Positions 31,917-43,716 of a DNA stretch of 64,000 nucleotides are shown piece by piece (within the stretch, counting starts at the first letter, position 1; every line of letters begins with the position of its first letter). Origin of the DNA: Pseudeuparius sepicola (Eukaryota; Arthropoda; Insecta; Coleoptera; Anthribidae); contig OY987299.1 of assembly GCA_963920635.1 (NCBI GenBank), forward strand, positions 133,669,373 to 133,733,372. Reading direction: 5' to 3'. The notes under the pieces are model-generated. The model searched no databases and had not been told where the DNA came from. It saw only the letters and a list, made by a program, of their open reading frames with translations. A program made the translations under genes and the position numbers.

Positions 31917-34443
31917 GGGTCTACACCTCAGACTAATGAATAAAGGGGACGAATTTGTTTACAAATTTAAGTGAATTGTTGAGAGGAGTTATTTATTACT
32001 ATCCCCATGTTTACAAATATTGGTCCTTTACTGACCTGCCCCAAACATGTTGTCACATTTAAGAGTAACAATAACTAGGAATATCATAAATAAAATAGGC
32101 AATTTCTTTAGTAGATGCTTTGCACGTAAAATTGCCCCCACTTATAAAATTCAGACGGAACAGTAAAGTAAAACAACCTTTTCATGTTCAAGAAAGATTA
32201 TGTAGGTGTTTTATTTTTTATTATTGACAAAATGGTTATAGTAGAGAACACCCATTACTCTTCGCACTAATCGGCAACGTTGCGGCAGTTTGACAGGGAC
32301 CAAAGTTAGCGCTTGCTCAACTTGTTTGTTTTGGTGTGTGCTTCGGTATTTGCTTAGTTTTACAAGAGAACAAACGCTAAAATCGAGTTTTTCGTGCGGT
32401 TCCAAGTCTAAAATATAAAAAAATGGTAAAAAAGTGCATAAAGTGCAAGTGTCTTTCCTCTAAAGTGAATAAAGAGAATATTTTGTCCCATAGGTAGTGC
32501 TTGTAAATACATTTATCTCTTTCATAAAGTGAGAGGGTTCAGCTTACTGTTTACATCTGTATAACGACCAATGACGTCAGAACCTATAGACACATCGAAT
32601 TGATAAGTACAATGGAAGTCGCACAGGTACCACTTTCATTGTTGTTTGGAGCAGCCAACTCTAGAGAGAGATAGGTTTCAAATGGCAATAAGTAAGACAA
32701 GGACGCCTAATGAACGTGTCAGCTGATTCAGGCAAAGGAGGTATATAGGGATGTTGCATATTCAATGGGCGAATTTAATGGGCATGTTCCGTAATTCTCT
32801 TTATTGTATGATCTGTATTCCGAAATTCGGGGCTTGTTTGTAGGAATGAGAATTTTTCTATATAACCACAATTATGCAAATATTGCACAGAAAAAAGTAG
32901 AGAATTGATTAAAAAAAATTACCTACATGGCAATTTTATGTACCTGGAAGTAAATTGAGACAAATAAAATACAAATTAAAAAATAACAAAACGACAAAAT
33001 ATCTAGGATAAGGTATACATTTTCAACTTTAATTACTTATCTTAATTGATTTATTAATATTAAAATCCAATTTAATAGGAAAAACATGTAAAACAGGTAG
33101 CTTTTACATATTTTATATATTTTTTATATTTGTTTAGGCATCTAACAAAAATAATTACAAATAATTACCTTATTAAAGGGACCAGAACCTCAAGATTAAT
33201 TCCATCTTTGACTACGAAGAGCTAGGCTCATTAGCACAATATTTTGCCAGTTTTTCCCTTGATAGTTTCTATCATGACTTGGAAAATAAAAAACTGTAGT
33301 AATTACATACTTTTTAAGTTTGCGCTGCCCAAAATTCTCTATGAAATTGCTCTCAATAAATTGTTGACTACAAATGCAAGTAAATACTTGTAGACAGTAC
33401 AAATTGTTTTCTTTTTATTGCTGCAGTCCACTATCCACTTATCTCTAATATCACCTTATCTCTTGGAAAACTGCAATGTTATTAGCAAAGATTTTTAAGA
33501 CTTACAAATGAAAAGAAACCCCACTATTCTTATTATTCTTTCCGCCCCGTTTGGTACATCCAAATACACAACAGGAGTTGACCCTCTTTTTTGTAATTTA
33601 CAACTTAAACAGAAAGAATAAAAATTTTCTCTCCGATCTAAAAATATAATATTAAACCAAAGACCAACTAAGAAAACTCAACGCCGTTTTATACGAAACT
33701 GCCACCACGACACGAACTCAAATCAAATATAAATAATACAATAATTACTCCTATTCGTATTGGGACTTGGGATAGAAGGAAAATTAAAATGACGTTTGAC
33801 AACGGAACTCGTTTGAAGCACAGGACACAAAAATAGAAAGTTAGGGCAAACACCTCTTTTGTGTTATGTGGTTTTTGCCGGAATCAGCTGATTTATTTAC
33901 TATTTCACTTACTCAAGTTTGGCTCCCAGTTTCTCTCTCTACACTCCTTCCATCTACTTGTCATTTCAATGTATAGACAGGTTTGTTTTGATAAACGCTC
34001 GACGCCCAGAACTAATCACAATCTAAGCGCTCCATTAAATTATTCCGAAAATGTCGCGAGATTGTCAGAAATTGCCCCTTTTTGTCGAGCCGTAGCGAAC
34101 TTATTTCGACTCTGGGCTCGGAGGCTGGCGTCGTTAGACCATCCCCCGAGTCTTCAGGTGAGGTTCCGATGCTTCCGGCGCCCCCAAACAAGAAAAAACA
34201 TGCGATATCTAAGCGTGATTCTGGAGGAACTATAACCGAGAATCACCGGGTGTATAGTTAGTTGATGGTTGACTTTCTGTCTTTGTCTGTAGCATGTTTT
34301 TAGAGTAGTATGGATGTATTTAATCTTGGAGTCAAAATAAAGGGAATTTTAACAATGGGGCACCACGTCTATAGGTTTTGACGTCATTGATAACGACGCT
34401 ATAATGCGGTGTTCCCTTTATTCATTAGTCTTAGGTCTACACT
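31917..34443. mobile_element. TIR element nested in the 3.4-kb element
   Basis: GGTCTACACCTCAGACTAAT and the following TGAATAAAGGG (31917-31950) are matched by the inverted CCCTTTATTCATTAGTCTTA and AGGTCTACACT ending at 34443. It contains another dispersed repeat at 33974-34388. No coding domain is recognised in the 2 kb between. Confidence 0.6.
33974..34388. repeat. Dispersed inverted-terminus repeat, copy 3 (reverse orientation)
   Basis: Reverse complement of 3139-3555, including the GC-rich block lost from copy 2. One terminus (TATAGGTTTTGACGTCATTG) is intact; the other has lost its GACGTCA. Confidence 0.75.
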
Positions 34444-34626
34444 GAATAGCGACCTCTATCCGAATAGCATCGGAACTAAGAAAAAATGCTAGTGCGTACT
34501 CTTAGGAGCTGCGTCCTCTTAGGTGATCTAACCCTATCTAGTTAATTCAAATTATTATATTATTCACCTATATACCTATACACATTTCATGGAACATAGG
34601 TAGCTGAGAGTTGCATACACACTACG

Positions 34627-35360
34627 GTTCTTGGCTAGGGAGAGTTAGGACAATATAAAGTCATTAGTGTCATTATTCGTCGATTTTTGGCATTATAGAG
34701 ATAGCTAGATTATTTTCTATCTTTTGCACCCCACAAAAATGTTAGATTTCCAGAGAAACTGCATGTCAAATAAGAGGTTTTTTTTATTTAGGTTATGATC
34801 TATGTCAAATTATTTATATATTTTGTTTTAATATGAAACTAAAACAGTGTATGTCTGGTTGCCCTCTATAAGAAAATTTATTAGGCGTAAATAATATGAA
34901 TACCATTATCGAATAGTTTAAGTTTAAGTTTTGAGTTAATAAAAATAGCAAAATGAAAATATGTTATTAAAAGATGATACTGGTATTTCAACTTTAAAAT
35001 AATTCGAAAGAAAATGTAAAATATTGCACATTAGTTTTAAGCATATTAGTTGCAGCTGCTCGATTATTACAAATAACCTTAGACAAATAATAAAGATATA
35101 CTAACAATTCAATACAAGATAAAAAATATTTAGTAACATTATTTGTCTTGAGTTAATAACAGACCTAAAACAAAACAATGCAATGATTGCTCCATTTTGC
35201 CAAACCTCTTCATAAATTTATCGTGTATCAGCCTCATAGATGGCGCGCGTGTATTACGGACCAAATTATTTTTCATCCACAAAATTTATGTGACTTTTGA
35301 AAAAATATTTTTTCTGTTAAAAAGTGGCATTCTTGTCCTAACTCTCCCAATCCAAGAACT
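34627..35360. mobile_element. TIR element with AGTTCTTGG ends
   Basis: GGTTCTTGG...GGGAGAGTTAGGACAA near 34626-34653 pairs with TTGTCCTAACTCTCCC...CCAAGAACT near 35333-35360. A fragment of the 22843-23545 repeat family lies inside (35082-35225). Confidence 0.6.
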
Positions 35361-35619
35361 CTAGGTATATAAGACCATAGCAACTGACAGTTTGTTGCAT
35401 TTGTTTTGTCAGACTTGTCATGGCCTACTTAGTGTTTGGTAAAAACAACGCTTTTAAGTGTTACAACTAATAAAAAACATTGGTGTGACATATAGTTGGA
35501 GAGAGAATTTCGTGTAGATTTCGAATTTTTACAAATCCAAGATGGCGTCCTTAAGAAAATCAAAATTCGTATGTCATATCTCGAAATTAAAAACGTTTAA
35601 AAAAAACTGACTAGAGATT

Positions 35620-35830
35620 CGCCCACCTGCGCTGGCGGGCAGGGTGGGCGTAATCCCAGTGCCTCCGGCAGGCGGCGCCTTCTTTTGGATAACTCGCGCG
35701 TGGGCTCTGCCAGCACCGAAGTTTGGCCGCTTCGCGGCCTCACGATAAACCTCGCCTTATTGCCGCACTCGGCCTGCGGCCTCGTGCGTCAATTTTGGCG
35801 CCGCGCTTCGCTCGTCGCGTTGTTTAAAAA
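35620..35830. repeat. GC-rich block of short stem-loops
   Basis: This block is far more GC-rich than its surroundings and contains GGCCGCTTCGCGGCC (35725-35739), GCACTCGGCCTGCGGCCTCG (from 35765) and CGCGCTTCGCTCGTCGCG. The tips resemble the other GC-tipped hairpins in the window. No coding function is seen. Confidence 0.5.
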
Positions 35831-35848
35831 AAACTGATATTGTATCAG

Positions 35849-36050
35849 TGGAGGACACGCCGGTAAGTATTGAGGGTTACACCTCCTCCCTGCCGGCGTC
35901 CCTCGTCCGGGGTGCGCCGTCGCGACGCCTCGCCGGCGGCGGCGCCGCGACGCCCGTCCCCCAGTCTACCGGAGAGGCCGGCCGGTCGCGAACCCTCCGC
36001 GGTGAACACTGTGGACGTCCGGGGACTGGTGCCGGTTTTGGAAAAACGGT
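35849..36050 (+). CDS. Possible isolated coding exon (proline/arginine-rich), gene unknown
   Basis: A GC-rich interval ends at a good splice donor, AAAACG|GTAGGT, near 36049. Two frames stay open. One reads RVTPPPCRRPSSGVRRRDAS... to SAVNTVDVRGLVPVLEKR; the other reads EDTPVSIEGYTSSLPASLVR... to GAGFGKT. The second frame has an acceptor-like TTGTATCAG at its left edge. A strong donor-like CCG|GTAAGT also occurs at 35863. The composition suggests an exon of a low-complexity linker region. It could equally be an extension of the adjacent GC-rich repeat. Confidence 0.3.
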
Positions 36051-36722
36051 AGGTAGATACGCAGTCCTGTATATTATGTACTGAAGATAGTTGCGACGAA
36101 AAAACTATACCTATCGAAACACGGTAGTATTATTATGTGTTATTTTGCCATTTGCAACAATAATAACGAGGGAATAAGTGTATCTACCGGTGGAGTCACT
36201 TCATCAGAAGGGTTGGATCTTACAACCTCAAAGTGATGTTTAACTTTGATGTCGTTTTTAGCGGCGGTTGTTGTGGATACATAGGAAATTTTTGCCAGCA
36301 AAATATAGAAGGGTATAGGTATGTATTATTCGGAAGTGCTCCAATGGCGTTCTATTACCCGACTACCGATTATTCTAAATGACAATGACTCTTGGTTCCA
36401 ATACTAGATTGTCTTATTTTATAATCCCACATGTCCATTTGCCCTTTTTTTTACAACCTACAGAATGGATAAATAGGCGCAATTCCATTCCAATTTAATG
36501 AACGGATACGATTTCATATCCCTCCCGCATGGATATGAAATCGGAATCAACCAATCACGGTTTTAAGCTTTCTCCGGCGGGTGATGACGTGTTGGAAAAT
36601 CAAGCAATCCTTGAATTTAATATTCGATAGTCACTGATTGAATTTATCCCAAAACGTCAGTGAGATCTGTCAAATTATTCGCACAGTTTATCCAAATATC
36701 CGTTTAGCAGAAAATAGTATAT
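36051..36722. other. Noncoding stretch, nothing recognised
   Basis: A small hairpin (GATTTCATATCC with GGATATGAAATC, about 36509-36542) is the only structure noticed. Confidence 0.35.
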
Positions 36723-36841
36723 TATACACTTAGGTTGAGAAGTGAGCCATTATATATCGAGCTTTTTTATATCCTGAGGCGCGTAGCGCCGAAGGATATA
36801 ATATGCGAGGTAAATAATGGCCTTCTCAACCGAAGTGTATA
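36723..36841. repeat. 119-bp near-complete hairpin with GC-rich tip
   Basis: Nested complementary segments are TATACACTT/AAGTGTATA, GGTTGAGAAG/CTTCTCAACC, GCCATTAT/ATAATGGC and TTATATCCT/AGGATATAA. The tip stem is GGCGC/GCGCC around GTA (36778-36790). The open frame across it is incidental. Confidence 0.75.
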
Positions 36842-37848
36842 TAGAATTTTTTTTCTACTAACATTGAAATATTGCCATATTTTAGTTTATTTTAGTCATT
36901 TCTCGCTTTTTTTAAATACTTCGAAATATCAAGTAGCCTGGGAGTTCAGTTGTCAAGCTGATAAAATGACACTAATCTTTAAATGTCATATAGAAAATTT
37001 TTCATTATTTACCTAGGTATTTTTTTATTATCATTATTTACCTAGGGTGAGAAATATTACTTCTCATTAGAGGAATGAGGTAAATAATGGTGATTTCTCA
37101 GGTTAGTAGTAAAAAAAATACATTCTGAAACTCGAGTAGAATGTTCATATTGACATGGACAACATATCCACTTATAACGACTTTGTGCTTTTACTTATGA
37201 AAAGTTTGATCTTCTATCAGTATATTACCTACTATTGATTTGATAATTATGCAATCAAACGTGTGTATCAAATGGAAAATAAGTTTGGAAAACGGAAACT
37301 TAACATAACTATACTGCTTTGTTCGTGATTATATTATAATTATAGACTATCAGAACCATTGTTGAAATTTCCGCAGGCTACACCAAATATTTTGCATAAA
37401 ATTTTATATAAAAACTAAAAACTAAATTAATATAGCTATACCTCAACTTAGCATCGAGTCCTAAGAATTGTAAGACATTACCTATACAATTTATCTGTTT
37501 TAATTTGTTTTCGTTCCAAAATTAATGATTACCTATGGTTCCTTATAATATACTTATAACTTATAACATACAATTGTATGGATATGTCACAAAACTTATA
37601 AGAAAGAAAAATATAACCTACAAATGTGTGCACTGAATATGAAAAAAACAGAGTACCTACCTACATCTAGTTATAACAATAACAACACCTGAAATGGGCG
37701 CACCCCTGCAACATTTTTATTTTCATCCGATTTTAGCCAGTTTTTTCTGAAGATAGGCCACAAAAAATCTACTTTAGATTTCAGGTCTTTTCCAGGCCTA
37801 CTACGATTTCTTTTCTATAGTAAAAAATGACGAATATCATTTAGCGAT
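36842..37848. other. Noncoding AT-rich sequence
   Basis: Nothing recognised apart from a short repeat of TTATTTACCTAGG near 37005-37045. Confidence 0.35.
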
Positions 37849-38640
37849 TTTTTTATTTCAAATCTGACACCACAGCGTTAATAAGGACACCCCAAAACCA
37901 CCATGTACCAAATTTGAACAAAAAATATACAGGGAGTTTCATTCTACAGGTCTCTAACGATGAGCATGGGAATTTTAAAGGCATCTGGCGAGTCAAGTGT
38001 GTGTTGTGGAATCCCCTCAAAACAGTTGAATGATTAACAGGACTACTCAAAGTGTGCAAAGATTCAATACAAAAATATACAGGGTATTTTTCTATGGCTG
38101 AATTTTTATGAAACTCTATACTGGTCAAGAGTGCTTCGGAATTATTGAAAGAACATTTATTTCTATACAAAATGCCAACCAACAAATAATAAAAACAATT
38201 TAAATTATTGGACCTTTCTCAATAAAGTCACTGTCTAAGATGATAAATTTTTGTGCGTTTCGTGTTGTGACACACACCAGCCACCTTAACTCATATGGAC
38301 TTACTGACTGGCAGGCTTCTGTATTTTTAAACTAAGTTCGTTTATAGTGTTTCGGGCGGTTTTCATTTTTGACCCATATAAATTATATAATAAAATTATA
38401 TAATATAATAATATAAAAATAAATTTCCAAACAAATTCAGCATTAGGAGATGGCACAGAGAAAGACACTGCATATTTTTGTATTAGATCACAGAATAAAT
38501 AGCTTTGATTAGATCTTTGCACACCAGTGGTCCTGTTGACAATTCAACTGTTTTGAGAGGATTCCATGACTTGACTTGCCCGATGCCTTTAAATTTGACA
38601 ACCCGCACAATGGAACCCCTGTAGATTTTAAATCTCGCAG
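37849..38640. mobile_element. Decayed partial copy of the 6511-7763 hairpin element
   Basis: It shares AAAAAATATACAGGGAGTT, TTAAAGGCATCTGGCGAGTC and AGTGTGCAAAGATTCAATAC with the left arm of 6511-7763, with indels and an AT-rich insertion near 38380-38420. Confidence 0.65.
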
Positions 38641-39169
38641 AAATAAGCTAGAGTGGAATTTAATTATTGTCCAGAATAACTAGATCTGGCAATGTGAGTT
38701 TAAACAGGAGGAAATAAACTTGTTATTACTTATCACACTCTGTAATGCATAATCTATGGATAATCATTTCATTTTGGATACTCTGTTGATTTCCTGATGT
38801 TAGGATCTACATAAAATATTGTCGTATATTGGAAATTCGCTTTGTATATAAGTATGTACACTGTACAGTGCTCTTAAATGTTTAATTATTAGTCTTCAAA
38901 ACCCGTAGGATTCCACCGGCGAGACCCAATCTAAAACTTTTAATGCAACTTCCAAACTCCTAAGTAGCCGATCTTGTAGTTTCGTGAAATGAACAAATCT
39001 CCCTGTCATCTGAAATTGTATGTTTAGGATTCCAGGCCACGAGGCCACATATATAGGATAATTATCGTTGGTCAATTTTCTTTGTAACAACTAGTTTGAG
39101 CACAAGCCATAATCATAGTCTTAAATTTATTTTGACCAAACCAATTTACTCCGACAAATAACAAACATG
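38641..39169. other. Noncoding sequence, nothing recognised
   Basis: The short minus-strand frame at 38896-39090 has no recognisable domain. Confidence 0.35.
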
Positions 39170-39890
39170 GATTAATAATTCAATACAATACAGACCATGC
39201 TAAGATAAAAATGTTTATCAACATGATTTGTCTGAGTTAGTAACAGAAATCTAAAACAAACCAATGCAATGATTGCACCATTGCCAAACTTCTTCATAAA
39301 TTTATCTTGTACTTACTAATTAAATGTAAAATCAACGTTAAAAAACATCAATTTGGAACAATTAGTTGATATCTAGAATCTACATATTGCAAACATTTGG
39401 ACAGTTATCATTTAACAATAAATTTTACCGATTTTGTGAATTTACTGATCCTACTTGGTCTATAAATAATATCCTTAATAAATTGCTTATTCTGGCTAAC
39501 CTGGCAACGTTGCACGAGCTCTTTGTGATAAATGCCCATTTGATTTATTATGCCCCAACAGCTGATCCAGAGTTCGTTGAGATTTCGCCGGTTTGTGTTG
39601 ATGTGTTCCGAGTGTTTACTTTTGCGTTATTCTTTTTTTTTGAGGAGATTTTGGGGTTATTGGACAAAAGACATATAGTTAAGTTAGTAATTAGTGAATT
39701 AGTGTAGTTTTAAGAACGATGGGAAGAGTAAATTGTTAGATTTATGGCATAGGAAACGTAACCTCTGGTTATCATATGATGCAAGCTTAAGGGTCAAATT
39801 TGTTGTTTTGTTTTGAGTAGGCATTTTTTATGTTGGCTGATTACAATACAGCCTTTAGGTTAGTCTATGTTTAATATTTGTCTGAGAATT
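39170..39890. repeat. Inverted copy of the 22843-23545 repeat
   Basis: It runs through the same blocks in reverse order, including the stretch coding EISPVCVDVFRVFTFALF, and ends at the inverse of CTCAGACAAATA. Confidence 0.7.
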
Positions 39891-40635
39891 TACCTCTATG
39901 TATATTATGAGGTAAACAATTGGAAAGTGGGGAATGAACTCTAACCGGAAGTAATTTTTTAAGTTAAAAATAGGTAATGTAACTTTATGGGCTTTGGTTG
40001 TATAACCTATAACTAATAGGTATGCCTAATAGAAATTATTAAAGGTGATTAGATTTGTTATCTGAACAAAAATTTCCTTGCATATAGGTAAATATTTCTG
40101 TATATTATAGGTGTAAAACTCACCCGCCTCATAAATAAGTATTGTATATTTACAAAAATTTTGTATTACTTTTTCCTCATTTTCAAAAATGTTTATTAAC
40201 AAAGTTCGAACGGGATAAGAAAACATGCTAAGCAAACCTTTGAGAGCTTAATTTTGTGTCCTAAAATATAAAGTGAGACTTTTCTTATTTTGAACAATAA
40301 TTGCATGAACTTTGAATCATTTTGATTTCAAGATCGAGGACATCGTTGTTTGTTTGATACAAAATAAAATCTTAACCGTGAAGTTCCATTTTACGTATTT
40401 TTAGACTTTGAAGTAATAATTTCTTAAATCAGGAAAAAAACAACGAATTTTTACCATATGTAGGTATATTTTCATTGTCTTCAAAGCCTAATTTTAGGTA
40501 ATAATAAACTAAATTAGGATTAAATAAGTTTAGAAATAATTAGTAGTATTAGATAACAAAAATTTCATCTTAGGTTTTTCACACTTTAAATAATTTTCTG
40601 AAGGAAAAAAAATGGTAATATTTTACATTCATATA
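39891..40635. other. AT-rich noncoding sequence
   Basis: No gene or element ends are supported. Confidence 0.35.
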
Positions 40636-40990
40636 CAGGGTGATTCAGTCAGGATGTAAAAAATTTTAACCACACAGTAGGGGACGCCTACTAAAAAGGA
40701 AAATGCGAAGAAATTTTTTTTTGAAGTCTAAAATATGGGGCAAATCAACCCTAGTCCCCAGTAACTCGGGGCTCCGGTAGGCTGCGACGCGCTGCGTTGC
40801 CAGTGCGCATCGCTCCTTCCAACAGCCCACTAGCTGAGTAGACCGCTGATCCTGATCGGGTAAAAAGTGCCTCTCTACTCTTCCCGAGGATCGACGCTGT
40901 GAACCGCTGCTACCGCCAGATTCTTCGATACCATGCTCGTGCTCCCACATTCTGTGTACGACAGCGCAGGTAGAACGCGCCTGCCGCACG
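40636..40990. mobile_element. Fragment of a TACAGGGTGATTC-type element
   Basis: It starts TACAGGGTGATTCAGTCAGG, a common end type in insect Tc1/mariner-like MITEs, followed by a GC-rich tract with a 107-codon minus frame of no known domain. The opposite end was not located. A related start, ACAGGGTGATCCAATCAG, is at 58175. Confidence 0.45.
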
Positions 40991-41555
40991 AAAAAATTGC
41001 TACACTCTTACGGAAGTAGATATCCCATCATAAATTGGCAGTTTTATTATACGCTAGTGGGTTTATTACTGTATCACAACAGATTTCTTATACCTACGGG
41101 CTAGGAGATGCTAAGATCTGACGCTCACCAACAGAATAAACTTGTGCCTTTAATCTGTGTTGTCAAGTTACTGGTGGCATTTTGTGCACAGTGTTAATTC
41201 TCAATACATTCTTGGACATTATAATGATATTTTTTACAAAAGAAGAAAAGGATTTACATTAGAAAATCAAAGAGCGAGTCAAAAAGGTAGTAAATTAAGT
41301 TAAACCATGATGTTTTTATCGCCACAGAAAAATGTTTCCCTGAAAATTTTAAAACTGCAAAAAAATATCGACCTTTTAGTATATTTTCTCAAAATTTCTA
41401 CATTTTTGAAATAATTTCTGTAAACAAGTAAAAAAACAAGTAAATTTATGTATGTTGTGCAATTGGTAACTGCGCACAAGTCTTGACGCGCGAGCTTACC
41501 AGCTGACTACGAAAGCTCCGTTAAGAAGGGGTTTTAATGCAATTCGGAATAGTAT

Positions 41556-42470
41556 ATTTCATTACGAGTCTGGAAATAATAATATATTACATAGCGAGAG
41601 TTGTGAACAGCTTATTACATATGAGTGGAAAAGTTGCGCACGAGCCGCGCAGCGGCGAGTGCTGTAATTCCACGAGTATGTAATAAGCTTACAACTCGAG
41701 TTTTGTATTATAATTTTTCTTCGACGAAAGAAAAATTATTATAATATATAAACTACACTTCTGATTATCTGACAGGCAACAATTAGTATGTTGGTTAGTT
41801 GCTATGGTGACGCGGATGCCGTGATAATTGCGTTTTAATTAAGAACAGATAAGTAATTTTTTTTATTATGTGTCAGTCATTACGTGTCAGCCATTACATG
41901 TCAGTGTTCGTAACAATGGTGTTACTTATAACCTAAACCGTCACTTAATAGGTATGTTACTAGCATAGGAGTAGAAAAATCTATTTCTGGACGTGTAATG
42001 AACGATATTTTTTATTATACTTCTTTGAAAACGGAAACATAAAAGATTTTATCGGCATATTATAATAAATTTAATTGACAAAAAATAAACAATGCAGACA
42101 ATATAGTGTTTGGTATGTATGATGCGTTTCCATGGTTACTCTCAAATTATTTCAAAGGTGCTTTGTTGTAAATTAGTTATTGTCAGATAAGGTGAATAAA
42201 ACGTCAAAAATATTACAGAAATGTATCTAAATATTGAAACACTTACGAATTAAAATACAAAATAGGTACATGTTAAATATCAGAGAGCATATAGAGTTTC
42301 TTAAATTTAGTTTACTTTGCTGTATATTTCTATTTTAAAGCCATATATTTGGCATTTTTATTCAGCGCACGGAAAGTTTTTCCGCATGCGCTGTTTCCGT
42401 GCGCTAGCCCGGAAAACCCCATCTTTCATTATTGCTAAAACAGATGAAAATAAGGTGTTGTCAAAGAAGT
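41556..42470. repeat. Second copy of the 25860-26565 repeat, split by another hairpin
   Basis: TTTCATTACGAGTCTGGAAA at 41556 and TCTATTTCTGGACGTGTAAT at about 41980 are the two arms of the hairpin seen at 26450-26565. Between them lies a different sequence with its own hairpin (41594-41700): AGCTTATTACATA with TATGTAATAAGCT, and the tip CCGC-GCA-GCGG. The rest (to 42470) parallels 25990-26400 in reverse. Confidence 0.65.
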
Positions 42471-42933
42471 ATAATAAAAAATATTTTTTATTTTTTTTTG
42501 GTCGACCTCAAAAATTTTTTAATTTCGGATTCATATTAAGCAATTTAAAGCAAATAAAATGGGATATGTCCATTCTGAACGGGCAAAACAAGCCGTGGTA
42601 TGGGCGCGGCGCTTCGAGTTTTCCCTATCACCCTTTGGCAGTCATTAATCTTCATGATAGGTTTTTGTTTGGGGGGGCCGCGGGTAACACAATCACGCAC
42701 TTTTACACGAATTAACAGCGATAATAGCGTCCCAGTTAATTTGGGCTTTCGGAAGAAAGACGCACTCTCCTCCCTCCCGAATTAGTTGCGTTGGTGAGGT
42801 TCTTTTGAATTTTGAATTTTTTCTTGCTTCTTGGAGTGAAGGACCTTTCCAAAAGAAGTAGGTTTGGCTAGGGTTAGTATGTTTTAAATTTAAAATGTTT
42901 TCTTGTACACTTTTATTTCCGAACCACTACACA
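42471..42933. other. Noncoding stretch, nothing recognised
   Basis: Frames at 42317-42785 overlap the preceding repeat and are not convincing. Confidence 0.35.
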
Positions 42934-43716
42934 GGTCTACCACCGCGATTTTTTCGCTTATTTTGCGGCCTACAAAAGAAACAAAAATGTGGCAATTTTG
43001 GACAGCTAAGTGGTGCTGCAAAAGAAATCGGCATCCATGGCCAACTTGTCGCGCGTTATTAAAAAAAAAACTCAAATCGAGCAAAACTATTAATGGCCGT
43101 GGAATGTTTATTTTAAGAGACAGAGGAAAACTTTTATATTGACAATTGATGGCACTAAGAAACTTTATGCAAAAGGGTACTCAGATAGTTTCAGAAAATT
43201 ACACAGGGTCTTCGGATCTCTTGAGGCTATGAATTTTTTTTTGTTTGTTTCTTATTAAGCGATTTTCTCGCTTATTTTGGGCCGCACAGAAAATATGTAA
43301 GAAAACAAAATATGGCAATTTTGGCCAGCGAGGCGACATTAAAAAAGGAATGGGCCTCCATACCCAACTTTTCGCGGTGTGCTAAAAAAAACCTAAAATC
43401 GACAAAAATTTTCATGGTCTCAAGAGAGCCGAAGACCCTGCGTAATTTGCTGAAACTATCTGAGCACCTGGGTGGATAAAGCTTCTCAGTGCCATCAATT
43501 TTCAATATAAAAGTTTTCCTCTGTCTCTTAAAATAAACATTCCACGGCCATTAATAGTTTTGCTCAATTTGAGGTTTTTTAATATTACGCGACAAGTTGG
43601 CCATGGATGCCGCTTTCTTTTGCGGCACCACTTAGCTGTCCAAAATTGCCACATTTTTGTTTCTTACGTTTTTTTTGTAGGCAGCAAAATGAGCGAGAAA
43701 ATCGCGGTGGTAGACC
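42934..43716. mobile_element. 783-bp long inverted repeat
   Basis: GGTCTACCACCGCGATTTT at the left is inverted at 43698-43716. Both arms contain GGCCATGGATGCC or its complement and a stretch around GTGGCAATTTTGGACAGC. The arms fold near 43290. The right arm from 43424 recurs at 61299-61590. Confidence 0.75.

Larger units (their letters stand above)
31114..34536. mobile_element. 3.4-kb TIR element with repeated GCGTACTCTT words
   Basis: TAGGGTAAGGTCACCCAAGA at the left is an imperfect inverse of 34510-34536. The decamer GCGTACTCTT or its complement occurs six times, all near the ends: 31130, 31315, 31341, 31637, 31652 and 34494. Clustered subterminal motifs of this kind are usual in hAT-like elements. 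No transposase is seen, and most of the length is later insertions. Confidence 0.6.

Noticed and set aside
36090..36215. CTGATGA and CGAAAC pieces on the minus strand as a hammerhead
   Set aside because: The two core parts are more than 90 bases apart in the wrong arrangement and the intervening sequence does not pair.
40666..40989. 107-codon minus-strand frame as a gene
   Set aside because: It starts just inside a TACAGGGTGA-type transposon end and shows low-complexity, repeat-like composition.
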